A stretch of DNA of 64,000 bases from Neoalteromonas flava (GCF_002807685.1 NZ_PEAX01000003.1:807777-871776), one strand, 5' to 3'. Shown: positions 18,857 to 29,011, numbered from the stretch's first letter. A program made the numbers and translations. The notes: generated from the sequence alone by a model not told the origin.

Positions 18857-20080
18857 ATGGCTGACTTTTATCAAAACGGTATCGTAACAACATTGCATAA
18901 CTTGTCTGAGCGTCCAGTAGAAGCGCTTGAAGCTGAACTTATGGAGTTCGGTAAAAAGCGTCCAATGGCACTTATCTTACCCTCACTCTTTTCAGAGCTC
19001 GAAGGAGATGCTTTACCGACCATTGTGGATCACTTATGTGAAGTGCCTTACTTGAATGAAATCGTGATTGGGCTGGATCGGGCCAGCCAATCTCAATATG
19101 AACACGCGCTTAAGTTTTTTGGTAAGTTGCCACAGCATCACCGTATCCTTTGGAATGATGGTCCGCGCTTGAAAGCGCTCGATGAAGAACTGCAGGCGCT
19201 ATCCCTAGCGCCCAAGGAAATGGGCAAAGGTCGCAATGTCTGGTATTGCATGGGCTATATTCTCGCTTCAGGTAAATCTGAAAGTGTCGCGTTGCATGAT
19301 TGCGATATATTGACTTATGACAGAGCCCTACTCGCTCGGTTAATTTATCCGGTCGCCAATCCGCAATTTAACTACGAATTCTGTAAAGGCTACTATGCCC
19401 GTGTCGCGAACGGCAAAATCAATGGCCGCGTCTCTCGTTTGTTAGTAACGCCGTTGATCCGAGCCTTGCAGAGAACCTGTGGTTACAATGAATATCTACA
19501 ATTCATGGATAGTTTTCGCTATCCGTTAGCCGGCGAGTTCTCTTTCCGCCGCGATGTACTAAATGATATTCGCATTCCCAGTGACTGGGGTTTAGAAATT
19601 GGTGTGTTGTCTGAAATGCATCGCAATTACAATCACAACCGATTGTGTCAGGCTGATATCGCGAGAGTTTATGATCATAAGCATCAAGATCTTAGTTTAA
19701 ACAACGATGCCGGTGGATTATCCAAAATGTCCATCGATATCACTAAAGCCTTATTCAGAAAGCTGGCTACTCAAGGGCATACGTTTAGTACTGAAATGTT
19801 CCGTTCAATCAAAGCGACCTATTTTAGAATTGCCCTCGATTTTATAGAAACTTATCACAATGATGCAGTAATGAATGGACTTAAACTGGATATCCACAAT
19901 GAAGAAAAAGCGGTGGAGATGTTTGCCCAAAACATTATGAAAGCGGGCCAAAGCTTTCTTGAAAATCCAATGGAAACACCGTTTATTCCAAGTTGGAACC
20001 GCGTAAATAGTGCGATGCCTGATGTGTTCCCACGCCTGAAAGAAGCCGTAGAACTCGACGCAAAAGAATTTGGAGCCTAG
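18857..20080 (+). CDS. gpgS: Glucosyl-3-phosphoglycerate synthase (GT81 type)
   Basis: A 407-residue retaining glycosyltransferase of the GpgS kind, which joins glucose from an NDP-glucose to 3-phosphoglycerate. Evidence: [19 protein letters not shown] at the nucleotide-fold start, IVIGLDRAS, the long [14 protein letters not shown] segment that handles the acceptor, [15 protein letters not shown], and the metal-binding DCD at 148-150 in [25 protein letters not shown] and [12 protein letters not shown] are also typical. The neighbours (phosphatase, phosphorylase, kinase) agree with glucosylglycerate as product. An AGTACC run rather than a strong Shine-Dalgarno precedes the ATG. Confidence 0.92.
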   Translation: MADFYQNGIVTTLHNLSERPVEALEAELMEFGKKRPMALILPSLFSELEGDALPTIVDHLCEVPYLNEIVIGLDRASQSQYEHALKFFGKLPQHHRILWNDGPRLKALDEELQALSLAPKEMGKGRNVWYCMGYILASGKSESVALHDCDILTYDRALLARLIYPVANPQFNYEFCKGYYARVANGKINGRVSRLLVTPLIRALQRTCGYNEYLQFMDSFRYPLAGEFSFRRDVLNDIRIPSDWGLEIGVLSEMHRNYNHNRLCQADIARVYDHKHQDLSLNNDAGGLSKMSIDITKALFRKLATQGHTFSTEMFRSIKATYFRIALDFIETYHNDAVMNGLKLDIHNEEKAVEMFAQNIMKAGQSFLENPMETPFIPSWNRVNSAMPDVFPRLKEAVELDAKEFGA

Positions 20081-20082
20081 TC

Positions 20083-21846
20083 ATGACTGACGCAATCGCG
20101 GTTTTAAAAGACAAAGTTGTACATCATCTCGCGTGTATCTACGACCAAGTTGACGCGGTTTCTGACTACGCAGCATTAGCGGACCAGTTGATTGCAACAA
20201 TGGGAATAACGACTGTCGAGCCACCGTATCTACCAGAGGCCCATCGCAACCTCTGGAATGAGCAAGACATAATGATGATCACCTACGGCGATAGTATTAT
20301 TGAAGAAGGTGCTCAACCGCTTAAAACGCTGCACAAATTTCTGCAGCGATATTGTGTTAATAGCATAAATAAAGTGCATATATTACCGTTTTATCCGTAC
20401 AGTTCAGATGATGGGTTTTCGGTTATCGACTACTCTACGGTCAACCAAGCACTGGGCGATTGGCATGATATCAATGACTTGGCTGATCACTATGGCTTAA
20501 TGTTTGATCTGGTCATTAACCATTGCTCTGCGCGCAGTATGTGGTTTGAAAACTTTATTAAAGGCGAAGGTGTAGGTCATGACTTTTTCTACACCGCCCA
20601 GCTAGAAGATGACCTTTCCAAAGTCGTGAGACCACGCACGTCTCCCCTGTTACGTGAGACTGAAACACCACGTGGACTCGAACATGTATGGTGCACCTTT
20701 TCGCACGATCAGGTCGACTTCGATTTTCGTAACCCTGCCGTCTTAACTACCTTTGTTGCCATTATTCGTGACTATCTGCAACAAGGAGCCACGCTTTTCC
20801 GGCTTGATGCGGTGGCGTTTTTATGGAAGCAGATTGGTACAAGCTGCATTAACTTACCGCAAACTCATGAAGTGATTCGTTTACTCAGAACATTAATTGA
20901 GAACCGTGCCCCCAACGCAATCATTATTACCGAAACCAATATCCCAAACCGAGAGAATCTGACCTATTTTGGTAACGCTAATGAAGCTCACGCAATTTAT
21001 AATTTTTCCTTGCCACCACTACTTGTTAATACATTGGTAACTGGTGACTGTCGTTACTTGAAGGGATGGCTGATGACCATGCCTCCAGCACAAAATGGTA
21101 CGACCTACTTTAACTTTATTGCATCGCATGATGGGATTGGATTGCGTCCAGCTGAGGGTCTGCTGACGGATTTGGAAATAGCGTCATTGGTGCAAACCAT
21201 GCAAAACTTTGGTGGTCGAGTCAGTTGGCGCACATCCGATATGGGCCAACAAAAACCTTATGAAATAAACATTACCCTGTTTGATGCGCTCCAAGGTACA
21301 GTTAAAGGACCGGATCGCTACCAAATAGATCGCTTCATTTGTGCCCATGCCATCATGCTTGGTTTAGAGGGCATTCCTGGGATTTACATACACAGTCTCA
21401 TCGCCACATCGAACGATTATGAAAAGGTCGAGCATACCGGCCAGAATCGCTCAATCAATCGACGCCGCTGGCAATTCAATGAACTTGAAGCATTACTGGA
21501 TGATCCAAAAACCCAGCACCATAAAGTTCTAACCAGACTATCGCAACTAATTCGGATCCGGAAGGCACAACCCGCTTTTCACCCCAACGCAACCCAATTT
21601 ACTTTGCAGTTAGGAGATCAAATATTTGGCTATTGGCGGCAAAGTCTTAAACGGCATCAAAGTATCTTTTGTATTTCAAATGTCTCTGATAAGCCACAAA
21701 CGATTGCCCTATCAGATATTAACTTGATAGGCACGGACAATTGGATTGACCTGATCACTGGTGACTCAATTAATCTGGCAGATGTGATGTTAAACCTAGC
21801 ACCCTATCAAACAGTCTGGATCAGCAATCATCAAGAGTTTGTTTAA
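20083..21846 (+). CDS. GH13_18 sugar phosphorylase, probable glucosylglycerate phosphorylase
   Basis: A 587-residue member of the sucrose phosphorylase subfamily of GH13. The barrel motifs are [37 protein letters not shown] with nucleophile D242, IIITETNIP with acid/base E284, and FIASHDGIG with D350. Sucrose phosphorylases, glucosylglycerol phosphorylases and glucosylglycerate phosphorylases (E. coli YcjM) share this family. The gpgS and phosphatase neighbours make glucosylglycerate the best guess, giving glucose 1-phosphate and glycerate. It starts two bases after the gpgS stop and is the last gene of the operon; no clear terminator follows. Confidence 0.88.
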   Translation: MTDAIAVLKDKVVHHLACIYDQVDAVSDYAALADQLIATMGITTVEPPYLPEAHRNLWNEQDIMMITYGDSIIEEGAQPLKTLHKFLQRYCVNSINKVHILPFYPYSSDDGFSVIDYSTVNQALGDWHDINDLADHYGLMFDLVINHCSARSMWFENFIKGEGVGHDFFYTAQLEDDLSKVVRPRTSPLLRETETPRGLEHVWCTFSHDQVDFDFRNPAVLTTFVAIIRDYLQQGATLFRLDAVAFLWKQIGTSCINLPQTHEVIRLLRTLIENRAPNAIIITETNIPNRENLTYFGNANEAHAIYNFSLPPLLVNTLVTGDCRYLKGWLMTMPPAQNGTTYFNFIASHDGIGLRPAEGLLTDLEIASLVQTMQNFGGRVSWRTSDMGQQKPYEINITLFDALQGTVKGPDRYQIDRFICAHAIMLGLEGIPGIYIHSLIATSNDYEKVEHTGQNRSINRRRWQFNELEALLDDPKTQHHKVLTRLSQLIRIRKAQPAFHPNATQFTLQLGDQIFGYWRQSLKRHQSIFCISNVSDKPQTIALSDINLIGTDNWIDLITGDSINLADVMLNLAPYQTVWISNHQEFV

Positions 21847-21972
21847 GCAATCTGTGGCAATTCATTTTATTCAAACGATAAACGAGTAGAGCTTGCTCAG
21901 AATACGTCTATCGATTTAATGAGTGCTATCCGCTAGACTGCGCAGATACTGTAGTTTTATGAAACGTAACCA

Positions 21973-23334
21973 GTGCTGCACACTCATTCCTTACAATCTG
22001 AGCTTAAGCAAGTAGTTCATTTGGCTTGGCCATTACTGATCGCACAGCTTACGCAAATGCTTATGGGTGTAGCAGATACCATGATGGCCGGTCGCTATTC
22101 AGCAAATGACATGGCTGCAGTGGCTATTGGGTTTAGTATTACCACGCCAATTCTGATGTTTATCCAAGGTATCGCTTTGTCAATTCCACCGATTATTTCG
22201 CGGCTAAATGGCGCAGGTGAAACTGATAAGATCGCGAATGCCACCCAGCAAGCGATTTGGAGTGTGCTTAGCATTAGCTTATTGGTGTACGTTTTACTCG
22301 TATTTATCGAGCCATTATTAGCACTGGTACCAATGGCTGACGAACTGCGTGTTATCACCATTGAATATGTGACCTTTGTATTATGGTCTGCTCCTGCATT
22401 TGCTCTTTATCAGGGGGCGAGAAACTTTTGTGAAGGTTTAAATCAGACGCGGCCAACCATGCTAATAACGTTGCTCGGATTGATGATCAATATTCCAGCT
22501 AACTACGTGTTTATTTATGGTGGGTTTGGCCTACCTGCCATGGGCGGGGCTGGATGCGGTTTGGCAACTGCACTGGTGTTCGGGATGATGATGATCGCGA
22601 CACTTCTGTACGCCAACAACAGTAGAACACTGCGTCATATTTATCTCTTCAGGCAGCTTGTTAAGCCTAATATCAGTGAAATGATAGCGTGCATTAAAAT
22701 TGGCTTACCGATCGCAATGACAATCCTGTTTGAAGTTACGTTATTCTCAGTTGTCGCGTTACTACTTGCTCCTTTCGGGGCCATAACGGTGGCAGCCCAT
22801 CAAATCGCACTCAACTTTTCCTCATTGATGTTTATGTTTCCGCTGAGCATCGGCATGGCAGTATCAATTCGCATCGCTTATTTAATTGGGCATAGACAGC
22901 CCAATAACGCGCGATTGGCGTTAAAGTCGGCATTAATACTCGGCCTGACCATCGCTATCTTCACAGCATCATTAACCGTGCTGTTACGCTACTTCATTCC
23001 TACACTGTATACGCAAGAACTGAGCGTTATCAATTACGCAGCACCGCTACTTTTACTTGCTGCGTTATTTCAGTTTTCCGATGCGATCCAAGCGATATCG
23101 GCTAACGCACTACGCGGTTACAAAGATACGACAGCTATGTTTTTGATCACATTTACCGCTTATTGGTTGATCGGGTTGCCTATGGGACTGGTACTGGCAT
23201 TAACTGATTGGATTGTTGAACCACTCCAAGCGCGAGGCTTTTGGATGGGATTTATTATCGGCTTAAGTTGCGCTGCGATTATGCTAGGTTATCGAGTATC
23301 GATTATTCAGCGCCGGATCCAGCAGCAACTTTAG
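21973..23334 (+). CDS. MATE family multidrug efflux transporter (NorM-like)
   Basis: A 453-residue inner-membrane antiporter with about twelve hydrophobic helices. The N-terminus has the MATE signature region, LAWPLLIAQLTQMLMGVADT then MAGRYSANDMAAVAIG, closely like NorM; the second half repeats it with VAAHQIALNFSSLMFMFPL. Such pumps export cationic drugs and dyes using Na+ or H+. The start is GTG, six bases after an in-frame TAA, with a weak ribosome-binding site. Its 3' end overlaps convergent rluF by 32 bases. Confidence 0.93.
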   Translation: MLHTHSLQSELKQVVHLAWPLLIAQLTQMLMGVADTMMAGRYSANDMAAVAIGFSITTPILMFIQGIALSIPPIISRLNGAGETDKIANATQQAIWSVLSISLLVYVLLVFIEPLLALVPMADELRVITIEYVTFVLWSAPAFALYQGARNFCEGLNQTRPTMLITLLGLMINIPANYVFIYGGFGLPAMGGAGCGLATALVFGMMMIATLLYANNSRTLRHIYLFRQLVKPNISEMIACIKIGLPIAMTILFEVTLFSVVALLLAPFGAITVAAHQIALNFSSLMFMFPLSIGMAVSIRIAYLIGHRQPNNARLALKSALILGLTIAIFTASLTVLLRYFIPTLYTQELSVINYAAPLLLLAALFQFSDAIQAISANALRGYKDTTAMFLITFTAYWLIGLPMGLVLALTDWIVEPLQARGFWMGFIIGLSCAAIMLGYRVSIIQRRIQQQL

Positions 23335-24052
23335 TTGATGTTTTTACCGCATCATTAAGTGCTTTTAATTCGTCCTCAGTCAGATATCGCCATTGCCCGG
23401 GAGCCAATCCTTTCAAACTAATGTGCATAATACGCTTACGGATCAAGCGTTTTACTTCATAACCAAGATACTCGCACATACGCCGGATTTGTCGATTCAA
23501 CCCTTGCGTAAGCACTATTTCAAAACCATTTTGACTCACTGCTTTAACTTCGCACGGATTAGTGATGGTATTTAAAATGGGTACACCACTCGCCATTCTC
23601 GCGATAAATCTTGGATTGACCGGTTTGTTTACCGTTACCCGATAAACTTTGTCATGGGCATTTTCGGCGCGCAAAATTTTATTTACGATATCACCGTCAC
23701 TGGTGAGTAAAATCAAACCTTCAGACGGTTTATCCAATCGACCGATAGGGAAGATCCGCGTTTTCTTGTAACCGATGGCATCGATAATATTTCCTTTGAC
23801 CTTTCGCTCGGTGGTACAAATAACGCCGACGGGCTTGTGATAAGCAATATAAACGCGGTCACTTTTATCTTGCTTCACCGCACCTATCGGTTTGCCATCG
23901 ACACAGACACGATCGCCAACAGTCACCTTGGTGCCAAGCTCAGGTACCTTGCCATTAATTGTTACTCGCCCAGCGGCGATCAAGGCGTCTGCTTCGCGGC
24001 GCGAGCAAAACCCTGAATCACTGATGAATTTATTTAGACGTTTAGGCTGCAA
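23303..24052 (-). CDS. rluF: 23S rRNA pseudouridine(2604) synthase
   Basis: RsuA-family pseudouridine synthase. An S4 RNA-binding domain occupies the first 60 residues (RLNKFISDSGFCSRREADAL), followed by the catalytic domain with D107 in GRLDKPSEGL and the later motif GLNRQIRRMCEYLGYEV. The KPSEGL form and the YHKPVGVICTTE strand fit RluF, which modifies U2604 of 23S rRNA (and tRNA-Tyr U35 in E. coli), better than RluE or RsuA. The 249-residue length is shorter than E. coli RluF (290), which has a longer C-terminal tail. The 3' end overlaps the convergent MATE gene. Confidence 0.88.
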   Translation of the reverse strand: MQPKRLNKFISDSGFCSRREADALIAAGRVTINGKVPELGTKVTVGDRVCVDGKPIGAVKQDKSDRVYIAYHKPVGVICTTERKVKGNIIDAIGYKKTRIFPIGRLDKPSEGLILLTSDGDIVNKILRAENAHDKVYRVTVNKPVNPRFIARMASGVPILNTITNPCEVKAVSQNGFEIVLTQGLNRQIRRMCEYLGYEVKRLIRKRIMHISLKGLAPGQWRYLTEDELKALNDAVKTSTKVAAGSGAE

Positions 24053-24237
24053 AACTTAGCCGATGTAAAGAAAAATCACGGGCATTTTGCGTGAGGCAGC
24101 GGTTAAGGTCAATGGATTGCGTCTAAAACCATGCAGGCAATACAGAGGCGTGTTACGCTAATTAGGTATATAAGCGAATAAAGCCCGTCTTATATTGTAA
24201 GAGTTCCATTACTTTTTAAGCGCGCCTACAGGAGCCT

Positions 24238-24846
24238 ATGTTTTCTCTCGACACCTTTATCAGCGTCTTTTTGGCGGCATTTTTTTCCATCGTTGCAGGC
24301 TTTTACCTATGCAGTATTGCCTTACGTAAACGCCAATTTAAGCAATCTGCGCTAGTCGATATGGGCACGCGTTATTCACTGCACTGGTGGAATCATCTTA
24401 CCTTCCGTATCTTTCGCATTAGCATATGGGGGATCTGCGTACTGCGCTTATTTTACCCCACAATCGACGACGTATTACTCCTCTTCACCACCTTCCCTAA
24501 GGTACTAAATTTATTTGGTCTCTTGTTACTGACTGGCGGCTTTACGTTAACCATTATTGCTCATCAGCAAATGAATGGTAGCTGGCGCAGCGGCCTCGAT
24601 AGACAGAAGCTCACTCCATTAATTACGCACGGAGTATATGCTAGGTCAAGAAATCCCGCCTTCATTGGCGTCATGGCTGGCCAGCTTGGTTTTTTTCTAG
24701 CGTTACCCTCAATGTTCACTCTGCTTTGCCTGTGTATTGGGAGCATCGCCATTCTGATCCAAACTCATTTGGAAGAACGGCATCTGCTTTTGCAGCACGA
24801 AAATATATATCGAGATTATCAAAATCACGTACCGCGATGGTTTTGA
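24238..24846 (+). CDS. Isoprenylcysteine carboxyl methyltransferase-family membrane protein
   Basis: A 202-residue protein with about five hydrophobic segments and the C-terminal signature of the ICMT/PEMT superfamily: LITHGVYARSRNPAFIG, then a helix, then HLEERHLLLQHENIYRDYQNHVPRWF. In characterised members this region binds SAM and the substrate head group. Bacterial versions mostly have unknown substrates; prenylated proteins are not expected here. The gene is divergent from rluF and converges with the rhomboid gene, overlapping its 3' end by 22 bases. Confidence 0.82.
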   Translation: MFSLDTFISVFLAAFFSIVAGFYLCSIALRKRQFKQSALVDMGTRYSLHWWNHLTFRIFRISIWGICVLRLFYPTIDDVLLLFTTFPKVLNLFGLLLLTGGFTLTIIAHQQMNGSWRSGLDRQKLTPLITHGVYARSRNPAFIGVMAGQLGFFLALPSMFTLLCLCIGSIAILIQTHLEERHLLLQHENIYRDYQNHVPRWF

Positions 24847-25505
24847 CCATTAGCTTCAGCGTCTTCTTGCTCGCGTTGCTCATCGGTTTTCCATGCATCA
24901 CCAATTCGCGCAATATCTTCATCGAAACTTTCGTTTAGCTCCCACGGATAGCTTTTCTCGATAAATTTCGGATCACGCCGATGCCATACAATAGCACTTA
25001 AGAAACCAGCTACGGCGCCAAAGAAATGGTACTCGTAGGAAATTCCGGGCTCGCGCGGGAATATAGTCATAACCATCCCTCCATACATAAAGAAGGCGAT
25101 CATCATTAACACCACTGAACGTTTATCGCGGCGAAATATGCTCACCGTAAATAAAAAGAAAAACAAACCATGAGTTATACCGCTTGCCCCTAGGTGCGTT
25201 GCTGAACGGGCAAAGAGCCACACACCTATGCCGGATAACAACCATATCGCAACGATTACCCGTCCGCGCGTTTTGGGATAACCATATAGCAGCATCGTCA
25301 GCAAGCAGATAAGCGGTAGTGTGTTATTAAACAAGTGCTCATAACTACCATGCACCAAAGGCGCTGTCAGGACCCCATATAGTGAATATACATTCAACGG
25401 TTGTAGTCCAAGAACACCTTGATTGAGGCTAAAAAGAACTACCGCAGAATGAATGACCCACAACAAAGCAGTCAAACCTGTTGCGGTTAAGATTGCATTT
25501 TTCAT
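24825..25505 (-). CDS. Rhomboid family intramembrane serine protease
   Basis: A 226-residue membrane protein with about six hydrophobic segments. The catalytic dyad is visible: S108 in HLGASGITHG (GxSG motif) and H160 in YEYHFFGAVAGF. HGSYEHLFNN at 52-61 carries the conserved H and N that stabilise the oxyanion. The tail after residue 180 is hydrophilic and acidic. The family cuts transmembrane helices in the membrane. Its relation to the GlyGly-CTERM-like tail of the subtilase in this window is open, since the GASGITHG motif resembles but does not prove a rhombosortase. It is transcribed alone. Confidence 0.88.
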   Translation of the reverse strand: MKNAILTATGLTALLWVIHSAVVLFSLNQGVLGLQPLNVYSLYGVLTAPLVHGSYEHLFNNTLPLICLLTMLLYGYPKTRGRVIVAIWLLSGIGVWLFARSATHLGASGITHGLFFFLFTVSIFRRDKRSVVLMMIAFFMYGGMVMTIFPREPGISYEYHFFGAVAGFLSAIVWHRRDPKFIEKSYPWELNESFDEDIARIGDAWKTDEQREQEDAEANGQNHRGT

Positions 25506-25617
25506 TCATACGCTCAGAAAAGATTATGTTCTTAGAGATATAATTACGAAAACGGCAGACACAAGTCGCTTGTTAGATTACCTGACGATGGCATAGAGCT
25601 TTCGGTTCTGAAATAAC

Positions 25618-26799
25618 TTAGTGAGACTGCGTTAGCCGCTTAATTGCGTCACCTAATCCCTCAAGAGTCAGTGGATACATGCGCTGGTCCATCAAATCAT
25701 TTATGATCTGTACCGACGCATAAAAATTCCAATGAGCCTGGGATTGTGGGTTGAGCCAAACACAATGGCTAAAATGCTGGGTGATCCGACTTAGCCATGC
25801 TGCACCTGGCTCTTCATTCCAATGCTCAACGCTACCACCAGGATAGGTAATTTCATAGGGACCCATGGTCGCATCACCGACGAATATGACTTTATAATCG
25901 CGCCCGTATTTATGCACAATTTCGTATACCGACAATCGTTCTTTGTCGCGTCGAGAGTTGTCTTTCCACACATCTTCGTAGATGCAATTATGAAAGTAAA
26001 AATACTCTAAATGTTTAAACTCCGTATGCACCGCTGAAAACAACTCTTCACATTGCTGGATATAAGCATCCATAGAACCGCCAATGTCAAAGAACATCAG
26101 GACTTTTACCGCGTTATGACGCTCAGGCGTCATATGAATATCCAATAATCCACCGTTTTTAGCCGTCGCGCCAATTGTCTCATTTACGTCAAGTTCTTCA
26201 CCCGCTCCCGTGCGCGCGAACTTACGTAGTTTTCTCAGCGCCATTTTTAGGTTACGCGTACCCAATTCAGTATCGTTAGATAGGTTTCTAAACTCACGTT
26301 TGTCCCATACTTTTACTGCGGAGAAGTTGCGATTCCCATCCTGCCCAATACGAATACCTTCGGGGTTATAGCCATTGGCACCAAATGGCGAAGTTCCTCC
26401 GGTACCAATCCATTTATTTCCTCCTTGATGCCGCTTTTGTTGTTCCTCTAACCGTTGCTTGAGCGTCTCCATTAACTTATCCAGACCGCCCATCGCCTCT
26501 ATTTTTTTCTTTTCTTCCTCACTGAAGTATCGGTTCAATGCGTTATTCAGCCAGTCATCTGGGATTTCAGTATTAAATAAATCAATACTTTCGACGCCTT
26601 TAAAGTAATCTGCAAAAGCGCGATCAAACTTATCGAACTGGCTTTCATCCTTTACCATGATCACACGCGCTAAATAATAGAAGCCTTCCATATCGGCGTA
26701 TACAACATGTTGTTCTAACGCATTTATAAGGTCGAGTAACTCGCGCAGACTTACCGGTAAGCGGTATTTTTTTAACGTAAAGAAAAAATCAACTAACAC
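25618..26799 (-). CDS. VWA domain protein, CoxE-like
   Basis: A 393-residue protein of the CoxE-like VWA family that usually pairs with a MoxR-type ATPase. A helical N-terminal part (MLVDFFFTLKKYRLPVSLRE, then a charged KRLEEQQKRH segment) precedes a von Willebrand A domain whose metal site is FFDIGGSMDAY, with DxGxS in place of the classic DxSxS. Later strands VIFVGDATMGPYEI and HCVWLNPQ fit the fold. It starts with GTG in the overlap TAGTG with the moxR-like stop, so the two are coupled. The pair probably assembles or activates another complex; the client is unknown. Confidence 0.88.
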   Translation of the reverse strand: MLVDFFFTLKKYRLPVSLRELLDLINALEQHVVYADMEGFYYLARVIMVKDESQFDKFDRAFADYFKGVESIDLFNTEIPDDWLNNALNRYFSEEEKKKIEAMGGLDKLMETLKQRLEEQQKRHQGGNKWIGTGGTSPFGANGYNPEGIRIGQDGNRNFSAVKVWDKREFRNLSNDTELGTRNLKMALRKLRKFARTGAGEELDVNETIGATAKNGGLLDIHMTPERHNAVKVLMFFDIGGSMDAYIQQCEELFSAVHTEFKHLEYFYFHNCIYEDVWKDNSRRDKERLSVYEIVHKYGRDYKVIFVGDATMGPYEITYPGGSVEHWNEEPGAAWLSRITQHFSHCVWLNPQSQAHWNFYASVQIINDLMDQRMYPLTLEGLGDAIKRLTQSH

Positions 26800-27635
26800 T
26801 AGCGACGCGCCATAAAGACTAGTTTTTCAAATAAGTGAATATCCTGCTCATTTTTCAACAATGCCCCATACAGTGGTGGGATTGACGACTTTCCATCTTT
26901 TGTCTGCAAGGCTTCAGGTGGAATATCTTCCGCAACCAATAACTTTAACCAGTCCAAAAGCTCTGACGTTGATGGTTTCTTTTTTAAACCTGGAATTTCA
27001 CGCAAATCAAAAAAGGCACGCAGCGCTTCATCAATCAGTCGCTGTTTGATATTGGGATAATGCACATCAATAATTTTGCGCATTTCATCCGCATCCGGAA
27101 ATTGGATGTAATGGAAAAAACAACGGCGCAAAAATGCATCTGGTAATTCCTTTTCGTTGTTTGAAGTGATGATCACTATTGGTCGTTGCGATGCCTTGAT
27201 GGTCTCTTGTGTTTCATAGACAAAAAACTCCATCTTATCTAACTCGAGCAACAAATCATTGGGAAACTCAATATCAGCCTTATCGATTTCATCAATCAAC
27301 AATATAGGGCGCTGTGCAGCGGTGAACGCCTGCCATAGTTTACCCTTGACGATATAGTTGCGGATATCGTGCACGCGCTCATCGCCTAATTGTGAATCGC
27401 GTAGACGTGAAACCGCATCATATTCATATAACCCCTGCTGCGCTTTAGTAGTCGACTTAATGTGCCATTGGATAAGTTGAGTTCCGAGACTACTTGCTAA
27501 TTGCTCTGCCAACATCGTTTTACCGGTACCGGGCTCACCTTTAACTAAAAGCGGCTTTTCCAAAGTAATTGCAGCATTAACTGCCAATTGTAATTCTTTA
27601 CTTGCGATATATTCGTCGGTTCCGGTAAAACCCAT
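26799..27635 (-). CDS. MoxR-type AAA+ ATPase
   Basis: A 278-residue AAA+ ATPase of the MoxR class, which acts as a chaperone for metalloenzymes or complexes. Walker A is GEPGTGKT at 33-40, Walker B is ILLIDEIDKAD, sensor 1 is IVIITSNNEKELPDAF, and FLRRCFFHYIQFPD is the arginine-finger region typical of MoxR. ATG at 27635 (MGFTGTDEYI) has GAGG six bases upstream; the upstream ATG at 27647 overlaps that site and is rejected. It is the first gene of the pair with the VWA protein. Confidence 0.92.
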   Translation of the reverse strand: MGFTGTDEYIASKELQLAVNAAITLEKPLLVKGEPGTGKTMLAEQLASSLGTQLIQWHIKSTTKAQQGLYEYDAVSRLRDSQLGDERVHDIRNYIVKGKLWQAFTAAQRPILLIDEIDKADIEFPNDLLLELDKMEFFVYETQETIKASQRPIVIITSNNEKELPDAFLRRCFFHYIQFPDADEMRKIIDVHYPNIKQRLIDEALRAFFDLREIPGLKKKPSTSELLDWLKLLVAEDIPPEALQTKDGKSSIPPLYGALLKNEQDIHLFEKLVFMARR

Positions 27636-27946
27636 GTAAAACCTCATTAATTGTTTGTGCTGAGAAAAATTCTATAAGTTATAGCAAAAAAGCACCTTGC
27701 TTTTTTAGCTATCATACCAATCCTGTGGTTATTATGTTACGCAAAGAATTAACGCCTTGTTCACATTGTGTCTAAAATTAGCGTTGATTTACGAATAAGT
27801 GCATCTAATGCTCAAACTAAAACCTTAATAAGCAAACGCTGTTGGGAATCAGATTGGATGTTAGGAGCGCAGCGATTGGAATACGCAAGGTCGATTCCTT
27901 CGCCATTTAACAGGCTTTACTACAAGCTCAAGAGATTAGGAAAATT
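27636..27946. other. Divergent intergenic region, moxR-like / cysK
   Basis: This 311-base region separates divergent genes. AAAAAAGCA (27686-27694) and TGCTTTTTT (27698-27706) form an AT-rich hairpin with a CCT loop close to the moxR-like start. No reliable promoter was chosen. An ORF beginning with GTG at 27768 has no ribosome-binding site and no recognisable protein. A CysB site for cysK would be expected here, but that motif is too loose to call by eye. Confidence 0.4.
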
Positions 27947-28912
27947 ATGAAAGTCTTTGAAGATAACTCGCTTGCGATAGGTAACACTCCATTGGTTAAG
28001 TTAAACCGCGTTACAGGCGGCAACGTGTACGCAAAAATCGAATCACGCAATCCAAGTTTTAGCGTGAAGTGCCGAATTGGCGCAAATATGATTTGGGATG
28101 CAGAAAAGCGTGGCGTTTTAACCAAAGACAAAGAAATTGTTGAGCCTACCAGCGGCAACACCGGGATTGCGCTTGCCTTTGTTGCTGCCTCTCGTGGCTA
28201 CAAGCTTACTCTAACCATGCCTTCTAGCATGTCCCTTGAACGTCGTAAGTTACTTAAAGCATTGGGTGCAAACCTCGTACTAACCGAGGCGCCGAAGGGC
28301 ATGAAAGGTGCGGTGGCTGCGGCTCAAGAGATTGTGGATTCAGATCCCAGTAAATACATTTTATTGCAGCAATTTGATAACCCTGCCAACCCTGAAATTC
28401 ATGAGAAAACGACAGGGCCAGAAATTTGGAACGACACTGATGGCAAAATTGATGCTTTCGTCGCTGGCGTTGGAACAGGCGGTACCATCACAGGAGTGAG
28501 TCGCTACATTAAGAATACCCAAGGCAAAGCAATAACATCTGTTGCCGTTGAGCCTACAGATTCACCGGTCATCACTCAAGCTAAAGCCGGCCAAGAACTG
28601 ACCCCAGGGCCACATAAAATCCAAGGCATCGGCGCTGGTTTTATTCCAGGTAACTTAGATTTGGACTTAGTTGACGAGGTGGAACAAGTCACTAACGAAG
28701 AATGTATGGAAATGGTCCACCGCTTGATGAAGGAAGAAGGTATTCTAGCCGGTATCTCTTCTGGCGCTGCTGTTGTGGCAGCCAAACGGTTTGCTGAACG
28801 CCCGGAAAATAAAGACAAAGTAGTGGTTGTACTGCTAGCCAGCGGTACTGAACGTTACCTCAGTAGCCCGTTATTTGCCGGTCAGTTCACCGACGCGGAA
28901 GAAGTCCAATAA
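27947..28912 (+). CDS. cysK: Cysteine synthase A (O-acetylserine sulfhydrylase)
   Basis: Makes L-cysteine from O-acetyl-L-serine and sulfide with pyridoxal phosphate. The product is 321 residues, close to E. coli CysK (323), and begins [17 protein letters not shown]. The PLP lysine is K41 in [10 protein letters not shown]. The substrate loop PTSGNTGIA is at about 67-75, and the phosphate-binding [10 protein letters not shown] is present. [13 protein letters not shown] is conserved. AGGA five to six bases before the ATG serves as ribosome-binding site. The CysB regulator gene lies 11 kb downstream in this window. A rho-independent terminator follows. Confidence 0.96.
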   Translation: MKVFEDNSLAIGNTPLVKLNRVTGGNVYAKIESRNPSFSVKCRIGANMIWDAEKRGVLTKDKEIVEPTSGNTGIALAFVAASRGYKLTLTMPSSMSLERRKLLKALGANLVLTEAPKGMKGAVAAAQEIVDSDPSKYILLQQFDNPANPEIHEKTTGPEIWNDTDGKIDAFVAGVGTGGTITGVSRYIKNTQGKAITSVAVEPTDSPVITQAKAGQELTPGPHKIQGIGAGFIPGNLDLDLVDEVEQVTNEECMEMVHRLMKEEGILAGISSGAAVVAAKRFAERPENKDKVVVVLLASGTERYLSSPLFAGQFTDAEEVQ

Positions 28913-28944
28913 CGCGGCTAAATGCAGAAAAATCAATGATTTTT

Positions 28945-28972
28945 AAAGGAAGGCTGACACCTTCCTTTTTTT
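28945..28972 (+). terminator. Rho-independent terminator of cysK
   Basis: AAAGGAAGG (28945-28953) and CCTTCCTTT (28960-28968) with a six-base loop, followed by a T-run to 28972. The short palindrome AAAAATCAATGATTTTT precedes it at 28928-28944. Confidence 0.85.
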
Positions 28973-29011
28973 GTGTCTACAATAAGGGATAACAAGAAAA
29001 GAGATATCCCG

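Noticed and set aside
27681-27710. AT-rich hairpin as a transcription terminator
   Set aside because: It lies between divergent genes where no transcript should end, so it is only listed as a gap feature.
27768-27950. 60-codon frame upstream of cysK
   Set aside because: GTG start without a ribosome-binding site, no recognisable domain, and it overlaps the cysK start.
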